Shown in pieces: positions 12,472-22,788 of a stretch of 64,000 nucleotides of DNA. A model generated the notes under the pieces. It was not told the DNA's origin. It was given only the letters and a program-made list of their open reading frames with translations, and did not search any database. The stretch is from the NCBI GenBank assembly GCA_015039365.1, contig WION01000050.1:62001-126000 (forward strand), given 5' to 3'. The first letter of the stretch is position 1; each line of letters opens with the position of its first letter. The DNA comes from Amanita rubescens. Its lineage: Eukaryota; Basidiomycota; Agaricomycetes; Agaricales; Amanitaceae. The translations under genes and the position numbers were made by a program.

Positions 12472-12574
12472 CTCAACATTATTTCCTTCTAATCAGAACG
12501 CTATCATCTTGCAACATTCATTGGGCCGCCAGGCGGAGCTAGTTTTTTAAAAAAAAAAGGTGTGCAAGTATATT
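12472..12574. repeat. 103-bp direct repeat, right copy
   Basis: Identical to 5814-5916. It forms the end of the last open Helitron frame (stop at 12540-12542, the TAG of CTAG), so it marks where Helitron sequence ends. See the left copy for the hairpin and CTAG. Confidence 0.9.
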
Positions 12575-12672
12575 TGTTCGCGCTTGGCAAAACGCGGCAT
12601 GTCGTGCTCAGAGTCATGTTAGTTGGCTACCGTGTTTGTTCTGAGCTTGGCAGCTGTACATGTCGAGTGCTA

Positions 12673-12740
12673 CCGCAACGTTTGGGTGTCGTTGGTGAAG
12701 CACGATGGTGGTGAGCTCACTGCAGATTTCAACAGCCTGT
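12673..12740 (+). pseudogene. Scrap resembling the 3' end of the Bin3 gene
   Basis: Positions 12673-12698 match 1433-1458 of the Bin3 methyltransferase at 25 of 26 bases. Weaker similarity follows to the next acceptor and last exon (TGCAG then TTTC and CAG...CCT), with most of the intervening intron absent. It lies directly beyond the right 103-bp repeat. It may be a captured or duplicated host fragment. It is too short to be certain. Confidence 0.5.
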
Positions 12741-12788
12741 CAAGTTGATCAAATTCATTAATTTATACATTTCCATAGATATAAGACC

Positions 12789-13711
12789 TTATCCTGATCT
12801 TGGGAGTACCCTCTTCCACCACCTTTTCTTATCACCAAACCAACCAACCAACCACTTCCCCACACCACCAGCCCACCCACTCACAAGAATAAAGTCCTTA
12901 TACATCAACGACATCTCCCTATACTTCCCCGCAAAAAACACCGCCAGACCCGCCACCGACACTGCACAAAACACCCCGGGATAAATATAACTATCAAACA
13001 ACAAAAAGCTCGTCTCGAACATCGCCAGAACGAAGACGATCGTTCCGTCTAGATCGAGGTGCTCGCACGTCGCGAGGATGTTAGGGAAATAGTCTTCGGG
13101 ACGAGGGTCTTTCTTGAGGTGTGGATCGGAGCAGAGGACGGCCGCGCGGCCGGCGACGATGGCACTGCCTGCGTGGAAGCCGATGGCGATGAAAGAGAGG
13201 AGGAGGCCGACGTTGAAGGGTATACCGCGGCCTATGTGTCGTTTGTTGATGCTGGTGACTATGGCGTTGACGAGGGCGTAGTAGGTGACAATAAGGGTAC
13301 ACGCGAATGTGGACTATGTGGATAGGCAAGGATAAGGATGGGGAGGAGGGAAAAGGAATGGGGAGGCTTACCAGGGTGACTTTCATGTTGAAACGTTTGA
13401 TGAGGGATTCGTACTGTTTGTCCAGCAAGCGATGGCTTTCGTCGGCCAAGCCTTTTTCGACTGCAGCGGAGAAATGTGACGTGAGGTCTGGATACAGGAT
13501 GGGGAAATGGATGGAGGGACTTACGGTCTCTGTCGTCTGGTGGTATCGCCGTTTGCATATTACCAGGCTTTGCAACGTGTGTAGAGGCGCCATCACCGGT
13601 GGAGGAATGGCATCTAGAATCCTCATATCCAAGTGTGGGCATCAGCGTATCGGTAATCGTCGTTGGCATTGGAAGGGGGACAGATGTGGGATTGGATAGT
13701 CGGTTTGACAT
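12789..13711 (-). CDS. Membrane-protein paralog A
   Basis: Unknown function. Exons 13711-13525, 13460-13372 and 13313-12789 (introns 64 and 58 nt) give 266 residues. Residues 1-60 are Ser/Thr/Pro-rich and probably disordered. A short helix with YESLIKRFNMKVTL ends exactly at the second junction. Then come about four hydrophobic spans: STFACTLIV, FNVGLLLSFIAIGFHAG leading into GRAAVLCS, the CEHLDLDGTIVFVLAMFE span, and YPGVFCAVSVAGL running to GKYREMSLMYKDF. The tail is basic and Trp-rich. No signal peptide is seen. Four further copies lie in this window (B to E). Copy B has the same exon phases and similar 5' flanks, so A and B are a segmental duplicate. Confidence 0.85.
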
Positions 13712-14769
13712 GGAGATAGTCGTCTGCTAGGTTGGAGTGTCGAGTCGTCCGTTGGGCCTTGAGTTTTATAGGTGCGTGGCTTCACGGACGCAATACACGA
13801 GGCCAAAGGTTTTCTGGAAGACATGGATTGGCTGTGCTTTTGCACTGGCGAACTGAGGTGTCTGTGTTAATCTTGTCTTGTTTTGGGAGGGATAGTTGTC
13901 CGGGACTCGGGAGCAGGTAGACCGATACAGCATTTGGACGATGGCGAATCCGCGACCGTACACGTTGCCTGGCAGACGCCCATGAAGTACAACAGGTGAG
14001 TTGAATGAGGCATGTGCAATAACGGATGGCCGTCTATGAGGACTTGCAGGAGCATGTTCACCGTAAGCGCTGAGACTCGCTGTGGCTGTGTGCCACCACA
14101 TGCGCCCTCCACACGTTATCTTAGGCAGGGCATGTTTCCAACATTTGCATTGTAATTCGCGGGTGAAATTGTGCTCCGTCCAAGGCCGTTGAGAATGTCC
14201 GGAGATGTGCGAGCTGAGGCACACAACGAATGAGGGCACCGTATATCTTCATCTCTATTTGTCTATGTTAATGTTACATATGGTGCTGCACCTTATTTGG
14301 TGCTAGCTGGCCGGTCGGACCGCCGAGTCTCTAGCCTCGACCCCTTCAATTCACGGCCATTCCCATACACTGGACGTGAGAGCAGGCGCCTTTGTCATGT
14401 CTGCCATCATTTTCTCTGTTCCACCGTGACAATGCTTCTGATTTAAATGCAACTTCGGATGGAAGTGCTTTGACCTTTGGTGAATTGTAGGTTCTCGGAT
14501 AAGGCGATAGTGCCCTGGTTACCATCTTGAATTGGAGTTGGGAGCGGTTTGGGTTATTTTTATTTTTATTTTGCTCAATTTCGTGCAGCATATAAGATCT
14601 GCATGTTACATGTTATCATGGTCATGCTTTTCTGCAGCTTCTTATGGCAGTGCTTTCCCGATATGATTGAGCATTTGAGTAAATTTCTACATTTATTGCT
14701 GAAGTAGATTCAAACAAGTCATTTATATAACATGTGCACTTCTATATGTCAAACGTATGTATCTTGATA
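13712..14769. repeat. 5' flank of A, duplicated upstream of B
   Basis: No gene. Parts of this stretch recur upstream of paralog B. A GCTGTGCTT...GTTAATCTTGTCTTG...CCGATACAGC module at about 13.83-13.94 kb is found again near 15.76 and 15.89 kb. The GAGACTCGCTGTGGCTGTGTG stretch near 14.07 kb recurs near 16.14 kb. The 3' side (14.3-14.77 kb) holds nothing I recognise. Confidence 0.65.
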
Positions 14770-15677
14770 TTAAGCAAAGCGACAGTCCCCTAACCTTAAG
14801 AGTGTGTGTGCCCTCCACCGCCGCATCTTGTTATCACGAAACCAATCAGCGAACCTCCTCTTCTCATTACGAAACCAATCAACAAACCATCTGAAATCCT
14901 TCCAAACAACCGATATCTTCCTATACTTCCCCACAGTGATCCCCACAAGAATCAGCACCGACACCCCACAAAACACCCCGGGATAAACATAATTATTAAA
15001 CATCAAAAAGCTCGTCTCGAACACTGCCGCAAAGAAGACGATCGTTCCGTCTAGATCGAGGTGTTCGCACGTGGTGAAGATGTTGTTAAAGTAGTGTTCG
15101 TCACGGTAGGTTTGGGATTTTAGGTCTGGTTCGGAGCAGACGACGGCCGCGCGGCCGGCAACGATGGCGCTGCCTGCGTGGAGGGCGATGGAGATGAAGG
15201 AGAGGAGGAGGCCGATGTTAAAAGCTATGCCACCGATGAGGTCCTTGTTGATGTTGGTAACAAGGGCGTTGATGAGGTTGCAATATGTGACGATAAGGGC
15301 ACATGCGAATGTAGACTGTGCGGATACCGGATGGGTGGTATCAGGAGCAGACGGGAAAGGCAAAGGAGACTTACGAGAGTGACTTGCATGGTGAAACGCC
15401 TGACAAGAGATTCGTAATACTCTTTGTTTAATTCAGTCGAGCCCTTTTCGACTGCAGTGAGAAGGTAAGAGTGGGACATGGGATGAAGAAATGGATGGAA
15501 GGGCTTACGGTCTACTAAGTCGCGTGAAGTCTCCTTGGGCTCCGTTCGGGTTTGGGCATCTGATACAGATGCTGAGGGGTGTGGGGCAGTAGTAGTAGAG
15601 GAACGGTGCGAATCGTTATTTTGAGAATTCAGATATGCATCGGAAGTCATAGTTTGCATGGCAAGAGGGTCTGACAT
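14770..15677 (-). CDS. Membrane-protein paralog B
   Basis: Unknown function, closest to A. Exons 15677-15509, 15451-15375 and 15315-14770 (introns 57 and 59 nt) encode 263 residues. After a disordered Ser/Thr-rich start, the stalk motif reads YESLVRRFTMQVTL, followed directly by STFACALIVTYCNLINALV, FNIGLLLSFISIALHAG, GRAAVVCS, the CEHLDLDGTIVFFAAVFE span, YPGVFCGVSVLILVG and GKYRKISVVWKDF. The C-terminal tail repeats an FADWFRDNK-like basic stretch. Exon phases (1, 0) match A, and the promoter-side sequence is shared with A. No stop or frameshift interrupts the spliced frame, so the gene looks intact. Confidence 0.85.
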
Positions 15678-16619
15678 CGGGTTGTGTATTAGGCTTCCAA
15701 CTTTAGTCTTATATCCAGATGTAACACGTGGCCAAAAAAAGACTATAAATCGGCTGTGCTAGGACTGGCGATATGAATGTTAATCTCGTCCTTTGGAGTA
15801 GGTCGGCAGATACAGCAATTTGAACCACGGCGAATGTACGACTGCATTTTTGTAATATCACATTCAAGGTTTCCTGGAAAGAACACATAGATTAGCTGTG
15901 CTTCAACATCGGCAAAGTGAGTATCAACGTTAATCTTGTCTTGTTCCGGGAAGAGTGTCGTCCGGGTATAGATACACCGATACAGCCATCTGCACGAAGT
16001 TGCCCGGGTGGCAGATATGAACTAGTACAACCAGCGATCTAAAGCCTCTCAGAAGGTTTTGGACGTGTCTCTTGAACTCTTCCAATTCCGTAGCCGTTCT
16101 AGTAATTTTGTTCGAAATCGACTCGTGGTGTGAGCATTGAGGCTGGCTGCGGCTGTGTGTGATTGCATGCCTCTTCCACGTGCGTTAAAGTTGTCGGAGA
16201 TGCGTGCTAGTAATGCCAGCTCTTAGCAGTGCAATGTGTCGGTGAGATCGTGCTCCGTTAAAAAAGTCGAGAAGCCTTGCCACAATAGACGAGCAATGTG
16301 AGCCGCGTGAAATATGTGCGAAAATGGTGGATGTATGCAGACGGATGACCGTCTACAGTTTGCCGGTTTGCGAGACGCCTGCTTGACATTGACGACGCGC
16401 ATTTGTGCATTTCGGCCGGAGTTTTGCTCCATTCCAAAGTCAAGGTGATCATTTTTGCTACTGATGACTAAGCAACATATACCGTCTAGTCCCAATCGTA
16501 AAGAGTGAAGCAAATTAAAAACGAATCGAATCATAAGTGTACGACAATAAATCTAAGTCCGTGCGAGTGTATATATAAGATGCAAGTGTCTGAGTCCAAA
16601 ATCGTCATTTTTTTTGGTA
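15678..16619. repeat. 5' flank of B with two upstream modules
   Basis: No gene. Two degenerate copies of the module also found upstream of A lie at about 15.72-15.85 and 15.86-16.04 kb. Further similarity to the A flank continues to about 16.25 kb (GTGAGATCGTGCTCCGT against GTGAAATTGTGCTCCGT). This shows the duplication unit included the upstream region. Confidence 0.65.
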
Positions 16620-17330
16620 TCAACGGCGTCGTACGACTCCATATCGCAAGACACTGAATCCGGAAAGGACCATGACAATAAAAAGGGTAAGGATGCCCGT
16701 GAAAGCCGGATGTGAGGTATAGGAGGAGAGAGATCCGCTGCAGATGGCGCATTGCCAACCTAAAGAGGCAAGGTGAGTAAGCACGCATGATCGAGGCGGG
16801 AAAAACTCACCGGAACCAAGGGGAGTGTAAGCCTGTGGAGTGTAGATGGCGAAACGAAGGTTATTGTTTGGGGCCAATTGTCCTGGAGATAGTTGGGCAT
16901 TTGGACCACCTTTGCCCCATATCATGAGGGTGTATGTTCCTTGAACGAGTTGTGTGGCAGGGTTTGCCTGTTGGTAAGAGTAGAGGTCCCAGGTTACCGA
17001 AGTAGCAGAACCTGGAATGATACCATTTGTTGGGCCGACTGCGTATGTATTTCCGTTATCGCATACAGCAGAGACAGTGAGTGAAGTTGGGGTTACGAGG
17101 ACATCAGTGAAATTCCAAGCGATGGTGACTGTCTGGGAAGGAGCGAGTTTGAAGTAAGACGTGGCTGTTTGTGGTGGTTGAGTGATGACGATACTCCCTG
17201 CTGGTGCTGTGGCTGGAATTACGAGTTGAGATGTAGTCGCATTCGTTGAACCACTGATTGAACCGCTTGCGCTGGTCGTGCTCGACGCCGCATTTGTGGC
17301 AGGCGGGTTCGTGATGGCAGGCTGAGGCAT
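16620..17330 (-). CDS. DUF7137-type membrane-anchored protein
   Basis: Function unknown; the family is a fungal cell-surface type with an Ig-like core and a C-terminal span. Exons 17330-16811 and 16759-16620 (51-nt in-frame intron) give 219 residues. Recognisable stretches are TSYFKLAPSQTVTIAWNF, LTVSAVCDNGNTYAVG, IIPGSATSVTWDLYSY and YTPLGSG then WQCAICSGSLSS, followed by one hydrophobic span (ILTLFIVMVLSGFSVL) and an Arg-rich cytosolic end. Family members normally begin with a signal peptide; none is visible after the first ATG (MPQPAITNPP). A further 5' exon is therefore likely, but the divergent gene begins only 30 bp away. Confidence 0.7.
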   Translation of the reverse strand: MPQPAITNPPATNAASSTTSASGSISGSTNATTSQLVIPATAPAGSIVITQPPQTATSYFKLAPSQTVTIAWNFTDVLVTPTSLTVSAVCDNGNTYAVGPTNGIIPGSATSVTWDLYSYQQANPATQLVQGTYTLMIWGKGGPNAQLSPGQLAPNNNLRFAIYTPQAYTPLGSGEFFPPRSCVLTHLASLGWQCAICSGSLSSYTSHPAFTGILTLFIVMVLSGFSVLRYGVVRRR

Positions 17331-17336
17331 CTCTTG

Positions 17337-17344
17337 TGACGTCA
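17337..17344. promoter_or_regulatory. CRE-type palindrome TGACGTCA
   Basis: A perfect 8-bp bZIP (ATF/CREB) site lies in the 30 bp between the two divergent ATGs (17330 minus, 17361 plus). The match is seen directly; use as a shared promoter element is inference. Confidence 0.45.
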
Positions 17345-17360
17345 CGGTCACACCTCGGCA

Positions 17361-19529
17361 ATGGACTGCAACCACGACTCCCGTCCGTTGCCTGTTCGTC
17401 CGCTGCCTCCGATCCCACCAAGAATCGGTTTACCGTACGTTCTCTTCCTTTATTTCTAATTGCATTTATCACTATTTTTCAGTGACCCAGCAGTAGCATC
17501 GCTTCACCACAGGAGCTCGAACAGCACCGGATCTCCATTTCAAATTCCTCAACGTAAACGGACCACTCTTGTACCTCACCAGGCCCAACCAAATCACCCC
17601 AGGTTACGATCAAGGTCACACTCTAGGTCCAGGATTCCCTCTCTTGCATCGCCCGACCTCTCCCGCCCAACGCCTCAGGGATCACGGGCTGTGCCACAGC
17701 CCAAGAGGCGCACGATTAGCGACGCTGCAAAACAACCTCCTGCGTCTATTTCACAGCAATCGCAACATTCCCGCTCACACTCACACCGTGGTAATGGTGT
17801 CGTACAGCTCCCCCGCGCCATGGTATCGCGAGCAGCAGCCATTCCCCCTCCCGTCAATCCAAACCATTACAGCTGCCTCGGCATCTCCAGGGGTGTAGTT
17901 TATGTCAAGGATAAGGACAAGGACAAGCCCGGGATACCATCCATGCCTTCCATCCTCTCCCCTAACCCTACAATCTTCACCTCTCCCATATCCCCCCCTG
18001 CCACTCAGCCCTCTTCTCCCGTGCTCCAAATACAACCAGCACCCGAACTAGGATTAACCATCAAACTATCAGACGAAGAGTCTTTACATTCACATCCGAT
18101 TTCACAATTGTGTGAAGGTGATGGCACATCCCCATCTCACAAAGACGATGACGCCATCTCGTACCTATCTTACATCGACCCTCCCGAAAACACCGCAACT
18201 ACGGCACCCTCCTCCGCCACCCCCTCTTTGACGCCCTTTTCCATATCTTCACCTCCCTCCACCTCTGTATCCACTCATACCTCCGCCGCACCCGTTTCCG
18301 ACTCGGAAGAGCCCCCTCTAATTGTCTACGTCGACGACAACTTTGATTCCAGCCCAGTTGGGGAAGAATTCGCTCGGAGCGTCTCTCCCATGCGGTACGC
18401 CCGGCCCGGGTCCGACGGGACTGTAGGCAGCAGCGGGGAGAGCGCCGAAGAGAGTGATTTCTTTTCGGATGTAGATGATCCTTTCAAGTATAACAAGAGA
18501 AGAAGTAGGAGAAGGGGAAGGGCGAGAACGAGAACGAGGGTGCCGCTGGGTGCTGCCGCCGATGCCGGGGGCGATGCTAGTCAGGGTTCTGTGGGAACAA
18601 TAATACCGGCAGGGGAGGTGAGGGCGTCCGGGAGTCTGGGGTCCCTGAGTTGGAGGAAGATCGACGACGACCAGAAGAAGAAGGAAGAAGCGGTCCGGCC
18701 GAGGAGCGTTGAGCGGTATCATCACCATCATCATCTTCCGCAGCACCAGTACCAACCGCAGAGGTTCCGTTCTGTGACGGCCCTCGTCGTACCGGATCGT
18801 AAACCGGAGGAGGAGCAGACGCTGTCTCCCATTTCCGTCGCGAGTCTTTCTCCGATGAGGTATGCCAGGCGGAACTCGGTCGAGTTGTTGGATGACGATA
18901 GTCCGATTACGCCGGTGTCACCTCGGAAAGGCAATGGCAAGGGTAAATCGAAGAAGAGGAGAGGACAGCCTTGGTCGTATCAGTTTGATTATCAGGCTGC
19001 CAAGGCTAGTTCTCCGTTTACGTTTGGGATGGGGGAGGAGAAGGGTAAGGGTAAGGAGCGGGAGAGGGAGAGGGAGAAGGAGAAGGAACGCGAGAAGGAG
19101 AAAGAAAGGGAAAGAGAACGAGAGCGCGAAAAGGCAGCCAAAAGCAAAGGCAAGAAAGACGGCCGACTGAGCGAGCCTATCAGACGGCGACTGTCCATCG
19201 ACGTGCTGGACATTTCTCTTTTACGTCCTCGCGCGCAGGCAGCTTCTCAAACCAACGACAAGGATCTAGGCAGGCGGCCGAGGTTTTGGGATGACTCTAC
19301 GGTCACTATTGATATTGCGCCTTCCAGTTACACACCCCCTCATACCCTATCGAAATCATCAAATGTCACCCCAACACTGTCCCCGCTGTCGATGCCAAGT
19401 GTTACGGCTGTAGATACGCCGATTGTGATATCCCCGTTGCCTCCGCCAGCTTTACCCTCGTCATCGGGCATCGTACCGGCATCGGTCCCGCCCAACCGGA
19501 CGCGTACGTTCAAAGTACGGAATCCGTGA
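17361..19529 (+). CDS. Long disordered Ser/Pro-rich protein
   Basis: Unknown function. Exon 1 (17361-17434) joins exon 2 (17483-19529) across a 48-nt intron to give 706 residues. The protein begins MDCNHDSRPLPVRPLPPIPP and has Arg/Ser-rich and Pro-rich low-complexity parts. It repeats SPMRYAR twice (a possible kinase or docking site), carries an acidic SDVDDPF stretch, and has a charged KEKERE/REKEKE helix of about 35 residues near residue 560. No folded domain, signal or membrane span is apparent. A scaffold or regulatory role would be a guess. The downstream side has long T-rich stretches, as at a 3' end. Confidence 0.75.
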
Positions 19530-21812
19530 TGCGTACGTAGTGGGCTTACGCTACTCCCCCGTTCCCCTCTCTTTTTTTTGATGTATCTTGGTGTATTATT
19601 TATTTATTTTATACCATCTTTACCATATCTTGTGCGCTGCTAGCATTACATACTTGGCATTTTTTTTTGTAAAATTTTATTTATTTTATTGTAAGAGGAC
19701 GAGAGCATCGTGATACGGGAGTTAGTTCCCTTTGGATTTTGACGTAAGTAAGAACACTCACCTCGTTCCAAGGTAGAGTAAGTCTAGTCTTATATCATAT
19801 ATGTACCTAATGATAGAACATGTCGGATAACGATAGCGAGTCGTGATGCTTGAATAATGACGCTGGCATGACGCAGCACGCGAGGACGATGAAGAGGGCC
19901 GGGTATTTATGTAAAATAACTTGACAGCTGTCAGTACTGTATATTTGCTTCGGGCGTATGAGAGGGGAGTGAAACGTAAGTATGAAACCAATGCGTAACC
20001 ACTATCAGAGACGGACGGGAGTAAACCATTTGGCGAGATTTGTTAGATATGAGGGGGAAATACAGAGAAATCACGGTATACTTCAGACCCTATAGGACCG
20101 GTGAAGGCTGGCTTTGGCGCGTTGCTTCGAGCTTTCTTTCCGACGTGTGGTGCTCGCGAAGGATGAGGGGACCTAGAAGTTGTTGTTCACCCCCCGTTTT
20201 TGGAGATTTGGTCTGCTTTTTCGTTGCCTTGGACGCCGACTAGTTTTCCATTCCTTGGCACAGATACTAGTCACAGGTATACTAGTAGACAGTGATTTGG
20301 TCAGGCTAGTCGAATGCCATCGGTGTCTCATCAGCCCGTCTTGAAAGCGACGATGAACAAGGATTCGGGGTGAAAGTACTGAGAACTCGGAGGTCTAAAA
20401 GCCACCGACTTGAAGATAGATGAAGTTCTTACTCGATGACAAGACGGAAGCAAACACGTTGAAATGATCGCGGTTAACCTCTGTCTCTGCTCTGTCGTCT
20501 TCTCCTCCACCAGGACCATAAGACTGATACCTTTTATTAGGTCCGTCTTAACCCAAAGCGCGGGAATCACGGCTTATACCGACAAAAGCAGGGGTAGAAG
20601 GCATGCGGGGGAAGGATCGGGACGGACGAAACGACAAGAGGAAGCAATGGAAGCAAAGGTGGAACGACGAATGTGGATGCGAGCTCAAGTACCCTCACGT
20701 CCTCGAATTCTCCATCCGGGGCATGGAACATCAAAGAACACAAGCTAGTCTTATACCATGACCAACATTGCCATCGACCACCCTTACACCCTCAACACCA
20801 TCGTCACCTCTCAAAAGTACTAAAAACAAAGACGCACCATAAACACGATAATAAATTGCCTCAACCTCGTCAACCTCGCCAAAAACCAAAGCGCCCTCTT
20901 GCCCAGCTCGTCCTGTATTCAGCAATGTAAATGCTACAAACCCCGCGGCAACACCATACTCGCTAGCCAGACCAAAAACCGCCCCCCATAAGCCCCGCCA
21001 ATCTGAACCCGGTACTGCGTTGCCAGCATGAGCACAAGCTAGAACCAATACCCGACATCAAGGTTGTCTGAGTGCCACGCTTCTGTTCTGGATTTGTGCT
21101 GACACACGCGCAGGTGTTTTCGTTTATATGCTGAGCCGCGCCGAACAATGTCGTCATCAACCAGCCGTTTGGTGTTCATTATGGCCGGGGTACCATGTCC
21201 TGGCTCACTTTTGATTGAACCCGTAGTCCGCTGATGGATCCGTGGTGGGTGTAATCGCAGATATTATTCATCGGGTTCATGTTGATCTTCTAGTATGACC
21301 TAGCCTACCTTTCTCATTGCTTTTTTGCATTTGGATGTCTCTTCTGCATGTTACATGTCACTCACTGGTCTACTGATTCTCGCCGTAAATAAGAAAAAGA
21401 GGCTGTTAATAAAGAACTAAAAGCTGTGCCGCTAATATAGTATGTAATAATAACTCGCCCCAATTCGAGACACATCGCTCGCTCACCCGTGCACCCTCGT
21501 ATATTCATCCGACTGTAACTATCCGTGACCCTCCGTAATCATATAAAATCCAACAGAGGCAACTGAAAACCAGTATTACTACCCTTGGTGGTGTTCGGGG
21601 TACATCTGCAAAAAAATTATTGAATCTGTGTGGATCAATTGCTGTGGTTGCGCAAGGTCTCCTGGTTGCCACACCCGCTGATGATCATGTAAAACGGAGA
21701 CCTTCAAACCAATTTAAATCCATCAGATGTACATATTTGGCCGGAGGAATGAATCTCCAGGCCTGTCCTCTGGCACTTCCCTCTTCAGACGTACTATCCT
21801 ATCCATTCTGCG
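19530..21812. other. Large intergenic region, no supported gene
   Basis: Contains T/A-rich 3'-end-like sequence (19.56-19.7 kb) and several short frames on both strands, the longest reverse-strand frame at about 20.73-21.05 kb. None has a start, splice context and domain that hold together. The 21.6-21.8 kb part is probably promoter and 5' leader of the next gene. Confidence 0.5.
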
Positions 21813-22788
21813 ATGCGACTCGTAACTTTTACCCTCGCGTTCTTCGTTTTTGGTGCTACCTTCGTGACGCCAATCAACGCCGTACACCATGATCCTGAGA
21901 TCACAGTGCGTTCTTGATTGTAATCTCTTCCGCGCCGTCTCAAACTTTCGTTGGCTTAAATAATAAGAAACGATCGGGTCGATACTACGAACAGTCCACT
22001 AGCACAGCTGTGCAGGAATACAGCTCCAGGAGTTCTCTAAGCAACTCTGTAAGTCGTTCTCCATGCATAAGTACGATGATTGCATGTCCAAACTTGAATC
22101 CGCCTGGCAAGATGAGCACTGCTGGCGGAACTACACAGGTTATACGCAAACGTGCTACTAAGGAGCAACTTATCGTCGCCCTGAGAAGTATAATACCTAA
22201 TCCCGTCCGCTACGAAAAGTCTGGCATCGTCTATCATCTGAGGGACCAAATTGACGGCTTGCCCGCGGCCGTCAAAATAATCTACACGGGAAGGCAAGGC
22301 GTGACGACGGTCAAGGTCAGATCGGAACGGTCGCATCTGCAAAACGTCAACCTATTACACGGCTGTGCACTCAGCGGCCCAAAAGGCACACAATATTATT
22401 ACCTCATCATGCCCTACATGGGCGTTCCGTTCGGTTCACTAACCGAAAATTTGTCGCAAGAAAGAGCCTATGTGCTCATGAACGAGGCACAAACTCGGTA
22501 CAAGCACCAGTTTTGTCTACTGCTTCTGTATGATGTTTGACGTCCCGTTGGAACTAGTTGCTTACTGTTGGGCATAGAGAACCCAACTTAAAAAAAACTG
22601 TGTTCAGGAAGGATATCGGCGGCAACTGGATAGCCGAGCTGGTCAACTGGGAATCTGCAAGGGCAGTGACCAGCGAAGAGTGCACGGGTCGGATTGAAAA
22701 GCCTGAAAAGCTAATCAATATTCAAAATGACCCTGATATTTTTCGTCCGCCTCCTGAAACCTTCGAATATGATAGATCTGTTATATGA
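21813..22788 (+). CDS. Secreted kinase-like protein (degenerate catalytic loop)
   Basis: Exons 21813-21905, 21968-22048, 22112-22497 and 22578-22788 give 256 residues. Exon 1 encodes a clear signal peptide (LVTFTLAFFVFGATFV, then small residues before VHHDPE), followed by a dibasic KRSG stretch. The rest resembles a small protein-kinase-like fold: GIVYHLRDQIDGLPAAVKII for the N-lobe, YYYLIMPYMGVPFGS for the hinge, then EPNLKKTVF and AELVNWESA where active relatives have HGDPNLKNTVF-like and DWE motifs. The catalytic His-Gly-Asp is not encoded in this splice form. The Asp of DWE is Asn. It may be an inactive secreted effector-like protein. The last intron (80 nt) is the least certain. Confidence 0.55.

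Larger units (their letters stand above)
7402..12574 (+). mobile_element. Decayed Helitron (Rep half, helicase missing)
   Basis: Remnant of an autonomous rolling-circle Helitron. Coding similarity runs through a Cys-rich N-terminal region (CAVCARELS), the Helitron-like N-terminal/Rep region with FGPPTLWLTINPSD and the YFGVVE stretch (to 9623), continues at 10641 with QGRGTLHFHCLLWL, then a zinc-finger-like HVCKESRCLKRD and KCKRRAPF, WNPDILINARCNNDLK, ITFYVTSYATKNQ, and NVIGRWFPRRDD near 11.9 kb. It stops at about 12.5 kb before any Walker A helicase motif. Frames shift near 10.9, 11.5, 11.7 and 11.96 kb, so it cannot encode an active protein. A 1,015-bp element splits it at 9624-10638. The first in-frame start is TTG, so the true start or an upstream exon is not resolved. 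Confidence 0.85.

Noticed and set aside
16223..16534. Reverse-strand frame upstream of paralog B
   Set aside because: Lies in the duplicated 5' flank, has no family resemblance, and the corresponding frame is not kept in the A flank.
20731..21048. 105-codon reverse-strand frame as a sixth membrane paralog
   Set aside because: Lacks the stalk motif, GRAAxLCS and GKYR motifs; similarity was not convincing.
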